Source: Gottschalkia purinilytica (lineage in GTDB: Bacteria; Bacillota; Clostridia; Tissierellales; Gottschalkiaceae). From it: DNA of 64,000 bases. How positions within the stretch are numbered: position 1 is the first letter of the stretch; the number at the start of each line of letters is the position of its first letter. The notes beneath the pieces are model-generated. The model had not been told where the DNA came from and did not search any database. It was given only the letters and a program-made list of their open reading frames with translations. Made by a program: the position numbers and the translations under genes. The DNA lies in the NCBI RefSeq assembly GCF_001190785.1, contig NZ_LGSS01000003.1, positions 124,001 to 188,000 of the forward strand. Direction: 5' to 3'. Shown piece after piece: positions 44,037 through 53,814 of the stretch.

Positions 44037-44510
44037 TTAAGGATGCTTTGTTCCCTCTAACAACATCGATATAGTTTTTTTAAGTCTCTTATCTCTTGTT
44101 TCTATTTTCTTTGCATTTGTAATCCATTCAGTAAACTTTTTTTGATTGCTATAAGATAAACTATCAAAAATATTTTTTGCTTCTACATTTTCCTCAAGTT
44201 CTATCTTAAAATCTTCAGGTATTTCAACAATTCGTGGATCATCATCTTTTGTAATAGCAACATGTACTAAATCCCCATCCTGTTTATTAATTTCTTTTCT
44301 TATTTTTTGAGTTATTCCAATACAATGACAATGATGTCCCATTTTTACTAATGACCCTCTATATTCATAATCATCAAAAATGGCTTTAACTTTTACCTGT
44401 CCTTTTATCCCGAATTCTTTTTCCACATCATAAGGAAACTCAACAAAAGTAGCATCTATAGAATCATGTTTTTTTATTACAGCATCAAATTCATATATTT
44501 TCATTTGCAT
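44037..44510 (-). CDS. DUF1905 / YdeI-OmpD-like protein
   Basis: A 157-residue protein. Residues 1-95 match DUF1905 (FDAVIKKHDSIDATFVEFPYDVEKEFGIKGQVKVKA and GHHCHCIGI), and the C-terminal part (FDSLSYSNQKKFTEWI.. ETRDKRLKKTISMLLEG) matches the YdeI/OmpD-associated helical domain. The function is not known; related proteins have been linked to bacteriocin resistance in other bacteria. ATG follows AGGAAGTG by 7 bases. Monocistronic. Confidence 0.85.
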   Translation of the reverse strand: MQMKIYEFDAVIKKHDSIDATFVEFPYDVEKEFGIKGQVKVKAIFDDYEYRGSLVKMGHHCHCIGITQKIRKEINKQDGDLVHVAITKDDDPRIVEIPEDFKIELEENVEAKNIFDSLSYSNQKKFTEWITNAKKIETRDKRLKKTISMLLEGTKHP

Positions 44511-44655
44511 TCACTTCCTTTTCTAGATATCAGATAATCTATTTATATGCTTGTCCAGTATGTTGTGAATTCTATAGAGATTTTTTGAATCCCTTATATG
44601 CATCTTACATATTAACTTAAATATGTTATATCATAAGTAAATTAGTTAATTTATA

Positions 44656-45272
44656 TTAAAATCCTAAATCTTCTCTTATCAAAAATATCTTCATTCTATT
44701 TTTTACATATTGACCTTCTAAAATAACTAAATTAAAACATACTCTTTGATCAGTTTTACAATCTACACACTTGCTTAATTCTACACACGGAGGATTATAT
44801 CCAGCTCTTTTCGCATTAAGGAGTGCCGAAATATTCTTTGCTCTTTGAATCGCTTCATCCAATGTATTACATACCTTATTTTTACCGACAACAATAATTA
44901 CATTGTCTGGCCCATAAATCATTGCTGCTAATCTATTACCACTAGATCTATATTTACTATATGTCCATCTTTTGAAATAGCATTTGTCCCTGTTATAAAC
45001 CAATCAGACAATAAAGATTTTTTCTTCATCGCTTTACTCTCTTCTTTATTTTTTGCTAATGTTTTATCAAATACAATGTTCCCTCTTTCATTCAAAACCT
45101 GAGATATATTCATATCCTTTAGCGTTTTAGAATTTCCAATACCAACTGTAGATTTTTTAGGTATTAGTTCAATAATTTTATTCTTAGTCTCTTCTAACGT
45201 TTCAAAAAATGTTAATTCTATATTCCTTGTCTTAAAATTATTAATTAATTCTGATTCAAAATCTATATTCAT
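44656..45272 (-). pseudogene. LUD-domain protein broken by a frameshift
   Basis: Two overlapping frames on the minus strand give one LUD-type (DUF162, LutC/YkgG-like) protein of about 205 residues if a base is restored near 44943-44950. The upstream frame runs to 44928 and ends DWFITGTNAISKDGHIVNID before going out of frame. The downstream frame continues SSGNRLAAMIYGPDNVIIVVGKNK and carries the cysteine cluster CVELSKCVDCKTDQRVC and the typical end MKIFLIREDLGF. The start MNIDFESEL follows GAGGGGG. The normal role is in lactate-utilisation-related redox; the gene is probably inactive unless the base is a sequencing error. Confidence 0.82.
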
Positions 45273-45427
45273 GATTTCCCCCTCTATTTAAGAATGTAAC
45301 TATCATTTAGTTCTTTAAGTTGATAGTATATAATATCTATAACCTAAAACAATAGAGTATTTTTTAATCTTTTATAACTGACATAATGAATTAGCTTAGT
45401 GATGCTAAAATCTATAGTTAACATCTT

Positions 45428-48400
45428 CTAACTATACTCCACCTTAACTCTACTACCACAAACCCCTGGTATAGGTGGTGATACTAATAGTTTTACTGGT
45501 ACTCTATTCTTAAGTTCTTCAACATGACTTATTATTCCAACACTTAACTTCTCTCTATGAAGTTTTTCTAGAGATGTCATAGCTACATCTAAGGTTGTTG
45601 TATCTAGTGTTCCAAATCCTTCGTCTAAGAAAAAGAACTCTATAGATGTATTTCCTTTTAGTTGTATTTTAGTTGAAAGGGCTAATGCTAAAGATAGTGA
45701 TACTAAGAAAGTTTCTCCACCAGATAAGGAGTTACATTCTCTTTTTACTCCACCATTATAGTTATCTATTATTATGAAGTTATTATCTTCACTTATTTCT
45801 AATCCATATCTCTCTCTAGTTATTTCTTTTAGTTTTGATGTTGCTATTTTAGCTATTAGCTTTAAATGACTTCTACTTATATATTCAACAAACTTTTTTC
45901 CTTTAGTTAGATCAAACATTTCTTCTAATGAATCATTCTTTGTCTCTAACTTTTTAATTTCTTTTTGAATTTCCTTAACTCTGTCTAAATTCTTACTCAT
46001 TTCATTTATCTTTTCTCTTACTTGTCCTTTTTTCTCTTGTATCTCATTGTTATAGTTATTTTTCTCTTCTCTATTTTCAACTAAACTCTCCCATTCTTCT
46101 TTCGTTATCTTTCTTCCTTCAAGTTGAATTTTTATCTTTTCTATATTTGATGTTAGTATATTTAATTCTTCTTCATAGGCTTTTATTTCTTTTTCCAACG
46201 CTTCTAGTTTAATTCTTTCTATACTATTTTCCTTTACTTCCTCTACATTTTTAAAGTTATTCTCTCTAAGGGCTACTTCTAGTTTTTCTTCTATATCTTT
46301 TAAATTGTTTTCTAGTGTAAATATAGTCTTTTCTACTCCACTTATTTCTTCTTTTAATTTATTTAATTTATCTTGTAATCCTTCTAACTCTAACTTTAAT
46401 CGATTTTCTTTATTTAATACATTCTCTACATATCTTTCTATTTTTACTTTTAATTCTTTTAAGTCTTTCCCCTTTGATACTTCTTCTATCTTTTTATTGT
46501 TTCTTTGTACTATTTCTTCTTTTGAATTTATAGACTGTTCTATTTTGACCATTTCATCTTTATAGTTATTTATATTTAACTCTGTTTCATCTTTATCTTG
46601 TTCTAACTTCTTTACATTTTCTTTTTGTTCTCTCAAGGTTTTATTTATTTTTTCTAACTCTTTATCTATATTAGTTACTTCCTCTAGTTTTTCTTTTATA
46701 TTTTTCAAGCTCAATTCTTCTTTTATTTTTATATATTTATCTAATATGATTTCATGCTCTTCTTCTAATATTTTTAACTTTTCTTCTAGTTCATTTTTAT
46801 TTTTTATATGATTTTCTAGTTTAGTTATATATCCGGTCTCTTTATTTTCTAGTTTATATTTCTCTTCTGTTTTTACCTTCAGCTCATTCTCTATTTTTTC
46901 ATTTTCAGTATTCCACTTCTCCAAATAAGCTTGAGACTTTTTAAGCCTTTCTTCCAAACTATTTTTTTCTCTTTTTAACTCTTCCTCATTTAATCCTAAT
47001 ATTCTTTTCGAAAGCTCTTTTATCTCTGATTCTTTATTTTCACTATCTTTCTTAAGAGAAGATACTTCTATCTCTATTTTGTTTATATTATTTCTTAAAT
47101 CGTTTATCGCTTTTTCTAGTCTTACTTGTATTTGTTGCTTTTCTTCTATCTCACTATTATCTACTATGTCTGCTAGTTTAGGATGTGTAGTTGATCCACA
47201 AACTGGACATTCGTTACCTTCTTTCAGCTCTTTGCTAAGAATATTTGCTAAGTTTTTATATTCTAAGTCTTTTATATCTTTCTTTAGACTTTCTAATGAA
47301 TTCTCTTTAGACTTCAAATCTTTATTTAAAACTTTCAGCTTTTCATTATTTTCATTTATATTTTTATCTAATTCTAATTTTATGTTTTTTAAGTCATTTA
47401 CTTTTAAATTTATCTCTTTACATTCTTTGATTTTATTAGTAATTTCAAATATATTTTCTCTTAAGATAAAGATAATATCATTATTATCTGGTTTAGAGTT
47501 TTCAAGCTCTTTTTTTCTGCTATCTAACTTCTTTATTTCATTATTTTTATTACTCAGTTCTTCTTCTAGTATTCTTTTATCTTTTTCTAGATTTTCTATT
47601 TGGACTAGTATATTTTCTTTTGATATACTACTTTCTTTTATATCTTTTAAAATTTCAATATACTTTTCTTCCAGTCTAGATCCCTCTATAATCTTTGTTC
47701 TATATTCTGACGATATAGTTCTTTTAGATATGTATTCTTCTCTTTTCTGCATTTCAGATTCTATATGTTTTTTATTTGTCCTTATCTCTTCTAGTTTAAG
47801 TGATAAGCTATTTATTTTAGACTTTGTGTTTTCTTGTTTTTGCATTAATATTTTTCTTTCAGCTTCTAAATCATTTTTTTCTTCTTCTAGTTTTATTGCT
47901 TCTTCTACTTCTCTTTTTTTATCTCTACATAATGGAATATCATTTTCCTTTTTGTCATAAAAAACTTTATATTCATCTTCTTTATTTTTAGTTTGGACGG
48001 TCAAATCTCTCAGTGACTCTTTATATTTCTCTAATAATCTTTTACTTTCTGATATATCTCTATTGTTTTTTTCTAGACTATGTATGTATGGAATAACTGC
48101 TAAGGCATTTCTACCTTTTTGTAGAATAGTTTTCTTATCTTCTATATTTTCTTTATTCTCTATTAGTTTTTCATGTTTAACTTCATGTAAAGCTAGTTGT
48201 TGCTGCAGTTCCCAAACTCTTTTGTATTTTTCATACTTTTCATTTAATATTGTTATTTGCTGTTTTAATTTTTCTTCTTCTTCTAACAAGTTTTTTTGTT
48301 CTTCTTTTAAGATTTTAATATTCTCTACTGATACTCCTTCGTATCTATTTAGCTCTCCATTTAATATTCTCAGTTCTTCATTGACTAAGTCTTTTCTTAC

Positions 48401-48973
48401 TTTTATTTTTTGACTTAGCTTTTCTCCGTACTCTTCTAATCCTAATATTCTTTCTAACATTCTATTTCTTTCTGCGCCTGCTAAAGTTAAAAATTCACTA
48501 AATTTACCTTGAGGAAGAACTACTGTTTTTATAAAATCTTCGAAATTTAATCCTATAATATTATTTTCTATTTCTTTTCTAACTTCTGTAGTTTTCTCTA
48601 CTATATTCTCTTCTTCACCTAGATTATTATAAGTTATTAGCTTTGCAAAAACAGTACTTATTCCACCATCTTTTTTTCTTTTTATACTTCTTTCTATTTT
48701 ATATTTTTTTCTGTTCTTTCCATTCCCAGCTTTAAATTCAAAAGAAATATAGAGTTTATCTGTTTCTGTATTTATATAAGATGTGCTTTTTCTAGCTACT
48801 TGTCCATATATAGCCAATGTAATAGCATCTAGTATAGTTGATTTTCCACTACCAGTAGGTCCAAATATTCCGAACAAACCTTTTTCCACTAGCTTTGAAA
48901 AATCTATTTCTTCTTCTTGTAAAAAGCTATTTAATCCCTTTATCTTAAGATTTATAGGTCTCAATCTATTCAC
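45428..48973 (-). CDS. sbcC: Exonuclease SbcC (Rad50-like)
   Basis: SMC-like ATPase partner of SbcD that cleaves hairpin and protein-blocked DNA ends. The 1181-residue protein has Walker A FGPTGSGKSTILDA near residue 37, two long coiled coils, a zinc-hook CPVCGSTTH in the middle (CxxC) and the C-terminal signature NSLSGGETFLVSLSLALAL with Walker B FFLDEGFGTLD. The start is a GTG at 48973 that overlaps the end of sbcD by 8 bases. Last gene of addB-addA-sbcD-sbcC. Confidence 0.96.
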   Translation of the reverse strand: MNRLRPINLKIKGLNSFLQEEEIDFSKLVEKGLFGIFGPTGSGKSTILDAITLAIYGQVARKSTSYINTETDKLYISFEFKAGNGKNRKKYKIERSIKRKKDGGISTVFAKLITYNNLGEEENIVEKTTEVRKEIENNIIGLNFEDFIKTVVLPQGKFSEFLTLAGAERNRMLERILGLEEYGEKLSQKIKVRKDLVNEELRILNGELNRYEGVSVENIKILKEEQKNLLEEEEKLKQQITILNEKYEKYKRVWELQQQLALHEVKHEKLIENKENIEDKKTILQKGRNALAVIPYIHSLEKNNRDISESKRLLEKYKESLRDLTVQTKNKEDEYKVFYDKKENDIPLCRDKKREVEEAIKLEEEKNDLEAERKILMQKQENTKSKINSLSLKLEEIRTNKKHIESEMQKREEYISKRTISSEYRTKIIEGSRLEEKYIEILKDIKESSISKENILVQIENLEKDKRILEEELSNKNNEIKKLDSRKKELENSKPDNNDIIFILRENIFEITNKIKECKEINLKVNDLKNIKLELDKNINENNEKLKVLNKDLKSKENSLESLKKDIKDLEYKNLANILSKELKEGNECPVCGSTTHPKLADIVDNSEIEEKQQIQVRLEKAINDLRNNINKIEIEVSSLKKDSENKESEIKELSKRILGLNEEELKREKNSLEERLKKSQAYLEKWNTENEKIENELKVKTEEKYKLENKETGYITKLENHIKNKNELEEKLKILEEEHEIILDKYIKIKEELSLKNIKEKLEEVTNIDKELEKINKTLREQKENVKKLEQDKDETELNINNYKDEMVKIEQSINSKEEIVQRNNKKIEEVSKGKDLKELKVKIERYVENVLNKENRLKLELEGLQDKLNKLKEEISGVEKTIFTLENNLKDIEEKLEVALRENNFKNVEEVKENSIERIKLEALEKEIKAYEEELNILTSNIEKIKIQLEGRKITKEEWESLVENREEKNNYNNEIQEKKGQVREKINEMSKNLDRVKEIQKEIKKLETKNDSLEEMFDLTKGKKFVEYISRSHLKLIAKIATSKLKEITRERYGLEISEDNNFIIIDNYNGGVKRECNSLSGGETFLVSLSLALALSTKIQLKGNTSIEFFFLDEGFGTLDTTTLDVAMTSLEKLHREKLSVGIISHVEELKNRVPVKLLVSPPIPGVCGSRVKVEYS

Positions 48974-50165
48974 CTTCTTCCAATACTATCTCAGAAAACA
49001 CAGTCATAAACTCTTCACTAGGTTCTACGCTTCTTTTTTCTAAATAAAAGTTTTTAAATAGTTCTGCTATACTTTTTTCTTCAAGACTTTCTAATTCTTC
49101 TTCTATTTCTGTAGCTTTTATTATAGGAGTTATTGTGAGGATATCTGGTTTTATACTTTTTATTTCTTTTAACTCTGATTGAGTTATTATTTTATCAGTT
49201 TTTATTTCTAAATAGACCCATAATTCTCTATCTTTATTTTCTTCACATTTTATTATTGCTTCTTCCACTCCATTACATTTCCAAACTTCTATAGGCTTAT
49301 ATATATTTAATTCTACTAGTTCTATATTTGGCTCTTCTTTAGGCTTTATATCTACTACATATACATATTTCTTATGATTACATTCACTTTTACTATATTG
49401 TATTGGTGAACCTGAGTAGTATGCATTGTTATTTCCCTTCACTTTTTGACTTTTATGTAAGTGTCCTAATGCTATGTATTGAGCATTTAGAGGTAATTTT
49501 TCTCCATTTACAGTAAGGCCTCCTCCTATTTGAATAGGTCTTTCAGAATCAGTTGATTCTCCACCTAATACAAATATATGGCTTGTACAAATATTTATAG
49601 TATCTTCCCTAAATTTCTTAGAGAGTTCACTTAGTATTTCTCCTACTTTTTCTGAATATTCTTTTTGTATTTCTTCTTCATCTTTTCCTTTATGAAATAT
49701 TTCATTTAATCTCTGTTCACTAGGATAAGGAAGAGTTAATATAACTATATTTTCATCCTTTATCTTAATTTCTACATATCCTTCTCCTGAATCTAATATT
49801 TCATAATTTCCTACACTTCCTACTTCTACTGTATTTTTAGGTGTTCCTAATAAAATTATTCCTTGTTCTGTAGCTAGTGGTTTAGATGATATGAGTCTAT
49901 CTGGATTATCATGGTTTCCCCCTATTACTAGAACTATTCTTTCTCCGTTATTTGAAAGTCTTTTTATTCCTCTGTAAAAGAGTTTTTCAGCTTTTGCAGG
50001 GGGATTACTATTATCATAAATATCCCCTGCAATTATAATTAAGTCTATATCTTTTTCCTCAACTATATTTACTAAATCATCTATAAATTTTTCCTGTTCC
50101 TCTAATCTACTATAGTCTTCTAAATATTTGCCTAAGTGCCAATCCGACGTATGAAGTATTCTCAA
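48966..50165 (-). CDS. sbcD: Exonuclease SbcD (Mre11-like)
   Basis: Metallophosphoesterase nuclease subunit. The 399 residues carry the phosphoesterase motifs HTSDWHLGK, IAGDIYDNSNPP, VIGGNHDNPDR, and HIFVLGG..ALGHLHKSQ. Start TTG 50165 overlaps the addA stop by 4 bases (TTGA), with GAGGTG inside addA, so the genes are coupled. It forms the SbcCD complex with the next gene. Confidence 0.96.
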   Translation of the reverse strand: MRILHTSDWHLGKYLEDYSRLEEQEKFIDDLVNIVEEKDIDLIIIAGDIYDNSNPPAKAEKLFYRGIKRLSNNGERIVLVIGGNHDNPDRLISSKPLATEQGIILLGTPKNTVEVGSVGNYEILDSGEGYVEIKIKDENIVILTLPYPSEQRLNEIFHKGKDEEEIQKEYSEKVGEILSELSKKFREDTINICTSHIFVLGGESTDSERPIQIGGGLTVNGEKLPLNAQYIALGHLHKSQKVKGNNNAYYSGSPIQYSKSECNHKKYVYVVDIKPKEEPNIELVELNIYKPIEVWKCNGVEEAIIKCEENKDRELWVYLEIKTDKIITQSELKEIKSIKPDILTITPIIKATEIEEELESLEEKSIAELFKNFYLEKRSVEPSEEFMTVFSEIVLEEGE

Positions 50166-53100
50166 TCTACCTTCACCTCTATATCTGAATTAAATGAATA
50201 TATGAAACTTTCTTTCACATTCTTTTTTGTTATTTTTTCTATAGCTTCTTTATATAACTCTAGTTGACTTCTATATTTAGATACCAGTTTTCTAGGATCT
50301 TCTTCTATATAGTCAGTTTTATAATCAACAAGTACTATCTCTCCATTTTCTTCAAAGTAACAGTCCACGATACCTTGTATATAGACATCTTCATTACAAT
50401 TTTCTAGTTCTTTTATTACTTCACAAGCATTTTTTCTATATACAAAAGGAGTTTCTCTATATATATTTTTTGAAGCTAACATTCTTTTTCCTATATTACT
50501 TTCAAAGAAATTTAATACTTTTTTTGTATCTACTACTTTTGCTTCTTCATCTGTAATTAGTTCCTCAAAAGTCATTTTTTCTATTTGCATTTTTATAGAC
50601 TCTAAGTTCATTTCTCTACTTAAGTCTATATGTTGCATAACAAAGTGAATTATAGTTCCTTTCTCAGCAGATGTAAATGGTTTTTTCCCTTCTAAAAATT
50701 GTGGCATTTTCACTAATGAAGGTATCTTGTACATTACGTTATCTATATCTTTAAAGTTAGCTTTTTTAATATCTGAAACTGATAATTTAGATGGTATTTT
50801 TATAGAGTTCTCATGCTCATAATTCCAGTTAAATCTTCTCTCTATTTCTTCTTTATATTCTGTAGACTTTTTAAGCTCAAAGTTTTCAAGTTTATTTCTA
50901 TATTCTTTTTTTAATTCATTATCTTTATTTTTTTCTTCTGTAATATCACTCTTACTTATAAAGTTTACTTTCCATTTAGAATCATCTTTTATATCTAACA
51001 TATCTTCTATGTCTAAATTAGCCATTTCTCTTAAAGGTTTTCCGTCTACATGTTTAAATAGACAATTACATATCCAGTCTAAATAACTTTTGCTATTCAT
51101 TAAGTTATATAGCGTATTTTTCTTTGACCACTTTTTAGCATGTCTTTCTATATTTCTAACACTTCCAACTAATATAAGTTTATCTTTTGCCCTAGTTAAA
51201 GCCACATAAAGTACTCTCATTTCCTCAGAAAGATTCTCTATCTTCTTTTTATTTTTTATTGCTATTTGAGGAAGTGTTTCTCTATATCTACGTTTTAATA
51301 TATCTACATGTTTAGGTCCTAGTCCTAATTCTTTATGGAGTAATATGTCTTGTTTCATTTCCTGAAGGTTAAATCCCTTTCCTAGTCCTCCACATATAAC
51401 TACTGGAAATTCCAATCCTTTACTTTTATGGATAGTCATAATCCTAACTACATCTTCATTTTCTCCTAGTACTTTAGCTGTTCCCATTTCTCCTTTTACA
51501 TTTTGAAGCTTATCTGCAAATCTTATAAAGTTAAAAAGGCCATTTATAGAAGCTTTTTCAAATTGATTTGCTCTATCTACTAATATCCTTAAATTAGCTT
51601 GTCTCTGTAATCCTCCTGGCATAGCTCCTACATAATAGTAGTATCCTGTGTCTATCATAAGCTTCCATATGAATTCATCTAGTCTTAAATATCTAGCTTC
51701 TTCATTCCAGTAGTCTATTTTATTTAAAAAATTTAACAATTTTTCTCCTATCTCATCATCATTATCTTTTATATAGTTTTCTATAGCTTCGTGATAACTC
51801 ATATCTTTATAGTTTATTCTTATTTTTATAAGTTCTTCTGTTGTAAAGTTTCCTATTGAAGATCTCATTACACTAAGTAATGGAATGTCTTGTCTTTTAT
51901 TATCTATAATACTTAATAGATTTAAAAATATTTTTATTTCTAGTACATCAAAGTATCCTGAGCTATCATCTACATATACTGGTATTCCTTCTTTGGCAAA
52001 TACATCATTAAATACATTTGCCCAGTTTTTAGCTGCTCTAAAGAGTATAACTATGTCCTTATAGCTTATTTCCTTAAATCTCTTTTCTTTTACATCATAA
52101 GTTTTTTTGCCTAAAAGCTTATTTATCTTGGATGCTATTATCTTAGCTTCTATCTCTGCATCTGACATTTCTTCTAAATTTCTATCTACTTCATTACCTT
52201 TTCCTTCACTGTCTTCATCTTCTGAGATATCTTTTTCTCTTTCTAAACTTAAAGTTACTCCATCTTTTTCTATTATGTTTACTTCTATAGATGAATCATC
52301 TATATTCTCATATTTAGCTCCATTATAAAGAAATGCATCTTCTGTATAGTCTACCTCTCCAATTGATTTAGACATTATATTTTTAAATATGAAGTTCACT
52401 CCATCAAGTATTTCTTTTCTACTTCTAAAGTTTTGAGAAAGGTCTATTCTTTTATTTATACTTTCTCCATTTTTAGAGTAAGTCGTATATTTATCTATAA
52501 ATAATGATGGATCAGCTAACCTAAATCTGTAAATACTTTGTTTTACATCTCCAACGAAAAATAAGTTATTATCACGTTTTATTCTATTTATAATAGTTTC
52601 TTGAACTATATTACTATCTTGATATTCATCTATAAATATATAATCATAACATTTTTTAAATTCTTCTCTAACTTCTTCATTTTCTAATATTTTAAGAGTG
52701 AAGTGTTCCAGATCATTAAAATCTAATAATCCTTTTTCTAATTTTTTCTCACCATATAGATTCCCGAATGAAAGTACAAGTTCATATAAATATTTCATTA
52801 TAGGATAAAGGTCTCTTATATCTTCTAAGTAACTATCTAAACTTCTACTTAAGATATTCTTTTTAAGTAAATTGTCTATTATCTTTTTATACTCATCTCT
52901 TAAACTTGTAACTTCTTTTTTCAATATTTCTTCTACATTGCTTTTTTTAGATATTGATTTTAATTTTGGATGAGATATATTCACATCATTTATATCTAGA
53001 TTTCCTAAAATATATTCTTCTATAATACTTTCTAAGTGCTTTATATTTAACAAATCTCCTTCAAGTGCTTCTATGTAAGGCTCTGGTCCACCTTCTTGTC

Positions 53101-53806
53101 TTGAAATACTTATAGCTTCTTCTATTAGATTTCTAGCCCCATCTAATCTTATACTTATATCTTCTTTTATAGTCTTTATCCATAAGCTTTCACTTAATTT
53201 TTCTTTGTCCATATCAAACATTTCTATACTTTCTTTAAGCCACTTATACGGATAAGGTTGACTTTGTATGAAAAAATATATATTTAATATCAATTCTTCT
53301 ATTTTTATATCACTTTTATTTTCACTAAAACTTTCAATTAATCTTATAAAGTCTTCGTTTCCTTTTTCATACTCATTTTCTAGTATTTCTTCTAATGACT
53401 CTTGTATTATAATTTTTATTTCTGTTGTATCTCCTATTCTAAAGGTAGGATCTATTCCTATTATGTGAAAATTTTTTCTAACTACATTTATACAGAATGA
53501 ATGTAATGTAGTTATAGAAGCTTTATTTAAAAGAGATATTTGTCTTCTTAAATTCTTTTCATCACTATCTTCTTTTTCTATTTCATCAGTAAGTGCCTTT
53601 AGTATTCTTTCTCTCATTTCTCCTGCTGCTGCATTTGTAAATGTGACTATAAGGAGCTTGTCTATGTCTATCTTATCTTCTACTATAAGTTTTATTATTC
53701 TTTCTACTAAAACGGCAGTTTTACCAGAACCAGCAGCAGCAGATACAAGTAAATTACATCCTCTATTTTTTATAGCTTCACTTTGAGCTTCAGTCCATTT
53801 CGGCAT
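50162..53806 (-). CDS. addA: AddA helicase-nuclease subunit
   Basis: UvrD-like helicase and RecB-family nuclease of the AddAB complex, which processes double-strand breaks for RecA loading. The 1214 residues show Walker A LLVSAAAGSGKTAVL, DEYQDSN, GDVKQSIYRFR, VRIMTIHKSKGLEFPVV and VALTRAKDKLIL, then a C-terminal PD-(D/E)xK nuclease with VDYKTDYI. The first choice of start is ATG 53806 (MPKWTEAQ); a GTG three codons earlier overlaps the addB stop. It directly follows addB. Confidence 0.96.
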   Translation of the reverse strand: MPKWTEAQSEAIKNRGCNLLVSAAAGSGKTAVLVERIIKLIVEDKIDIDKLLIVTFTNAAAGEMRERILKALTDEIEKEDSDEKNLRRQISLLNKASITTLHSFCINVVRKNFHIIGIDPTFRIGDTTEIKIIIQESLEEILENEYEKGNEDFIRLIESFSENKSDIKIEELILNIYFFIQSQPYPYKWLKESIEMFDMDKEKLSESLWIKTIKEDISIRLDGARNLIEEAISISRQEGGPEPYIEALEGDLLNIKHLESIIEEYILGNLDINDVNISHPKLKSISKKSNVEEILKKEVTSLRDEYKKIIDNLLKKNILSRSLDSYLEDIRDLYPIMKYLYELVLSFGNLYGEKKLEKGLLDFNDLEHFTLKILENEEVREEFKKCYDYIFIDEYQDSNIVQETIINRIKRDNNLFFVGDVKQSIYRFRLADPSLFIDKYTTYSKNGESINKRIDLSQNFRSRKEILDGVNFIFKNIMSKSIGEVDYTEDAFLYNGAKYENIDDSSIEVNIIEKDGVTLSLEREKDISEDEDSEGKGNEVDRNLEEMSDAEIEAKIIASKINKLLGKKTYDVKEKRFKEISYKDIVILFRAAKNWANVFNDVFAKEGIPVYVDDSSGYFDVLEIKIFLNLLSIIDNKRQDIPLLSVMRSSIGNFTTEELIKIRINYKDMSYHEAIENYIKDNDDEIGEKLLNFLNKIDYWNEEARYLRLDEFIWKLMIDTGYYYYVGAMPGGLQRQANLRILVDRANQFEKASINGLFNFIRFADKLQNVKGEMGTAKVLGENEDVVRIMTIHKSKGLEFPVVICGGLGKGFNLQEMKQDILLHKELGLGPKHVDILKRRYRETLPQIAIKNKKKIENLSEEMRVLYVALTRAKDKLILVGSVRNIERHAKKWSKKNTLYNLMNSKSYLDWICNCLFKHVDGKPLREMANLDIEDMLDIKDDSKWKVNFISKSDITEEKNKDNELKKEYRNKLENFELKKSTEYKEEIERRFNWNYEHENSIKIPSKLSVSDIKKANFKDIDNVMYKIPSLVKMPQFLEGKKPFTSAEKGTIIHFVMQHIDLSREMNLESIKMQIEKMTFEELITDEEAKVVDTKKVLNFFESNIGKRMLASKNIYRETPFVYRKNACEVIKELENCNEDVYIQGIVDCYFEENGEIVLVDYKTDYIEEDPRKLVSKYRSQLELYKEAIEKITKKNVKESFIYSFNSDIEVKVD

Positions 53807-53814
53807 AATTATCA

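Noticed and set aside
47079-47960. 293-residue open frame on the plus strand within sbcC
   Set aside because: It lies opposite the coiled-coil region of sbcC and is a shadow rich in Ser, Phe and Leu, as produced by reverse reading of Glu/Lys/Asn codons. No ribosome binding site.
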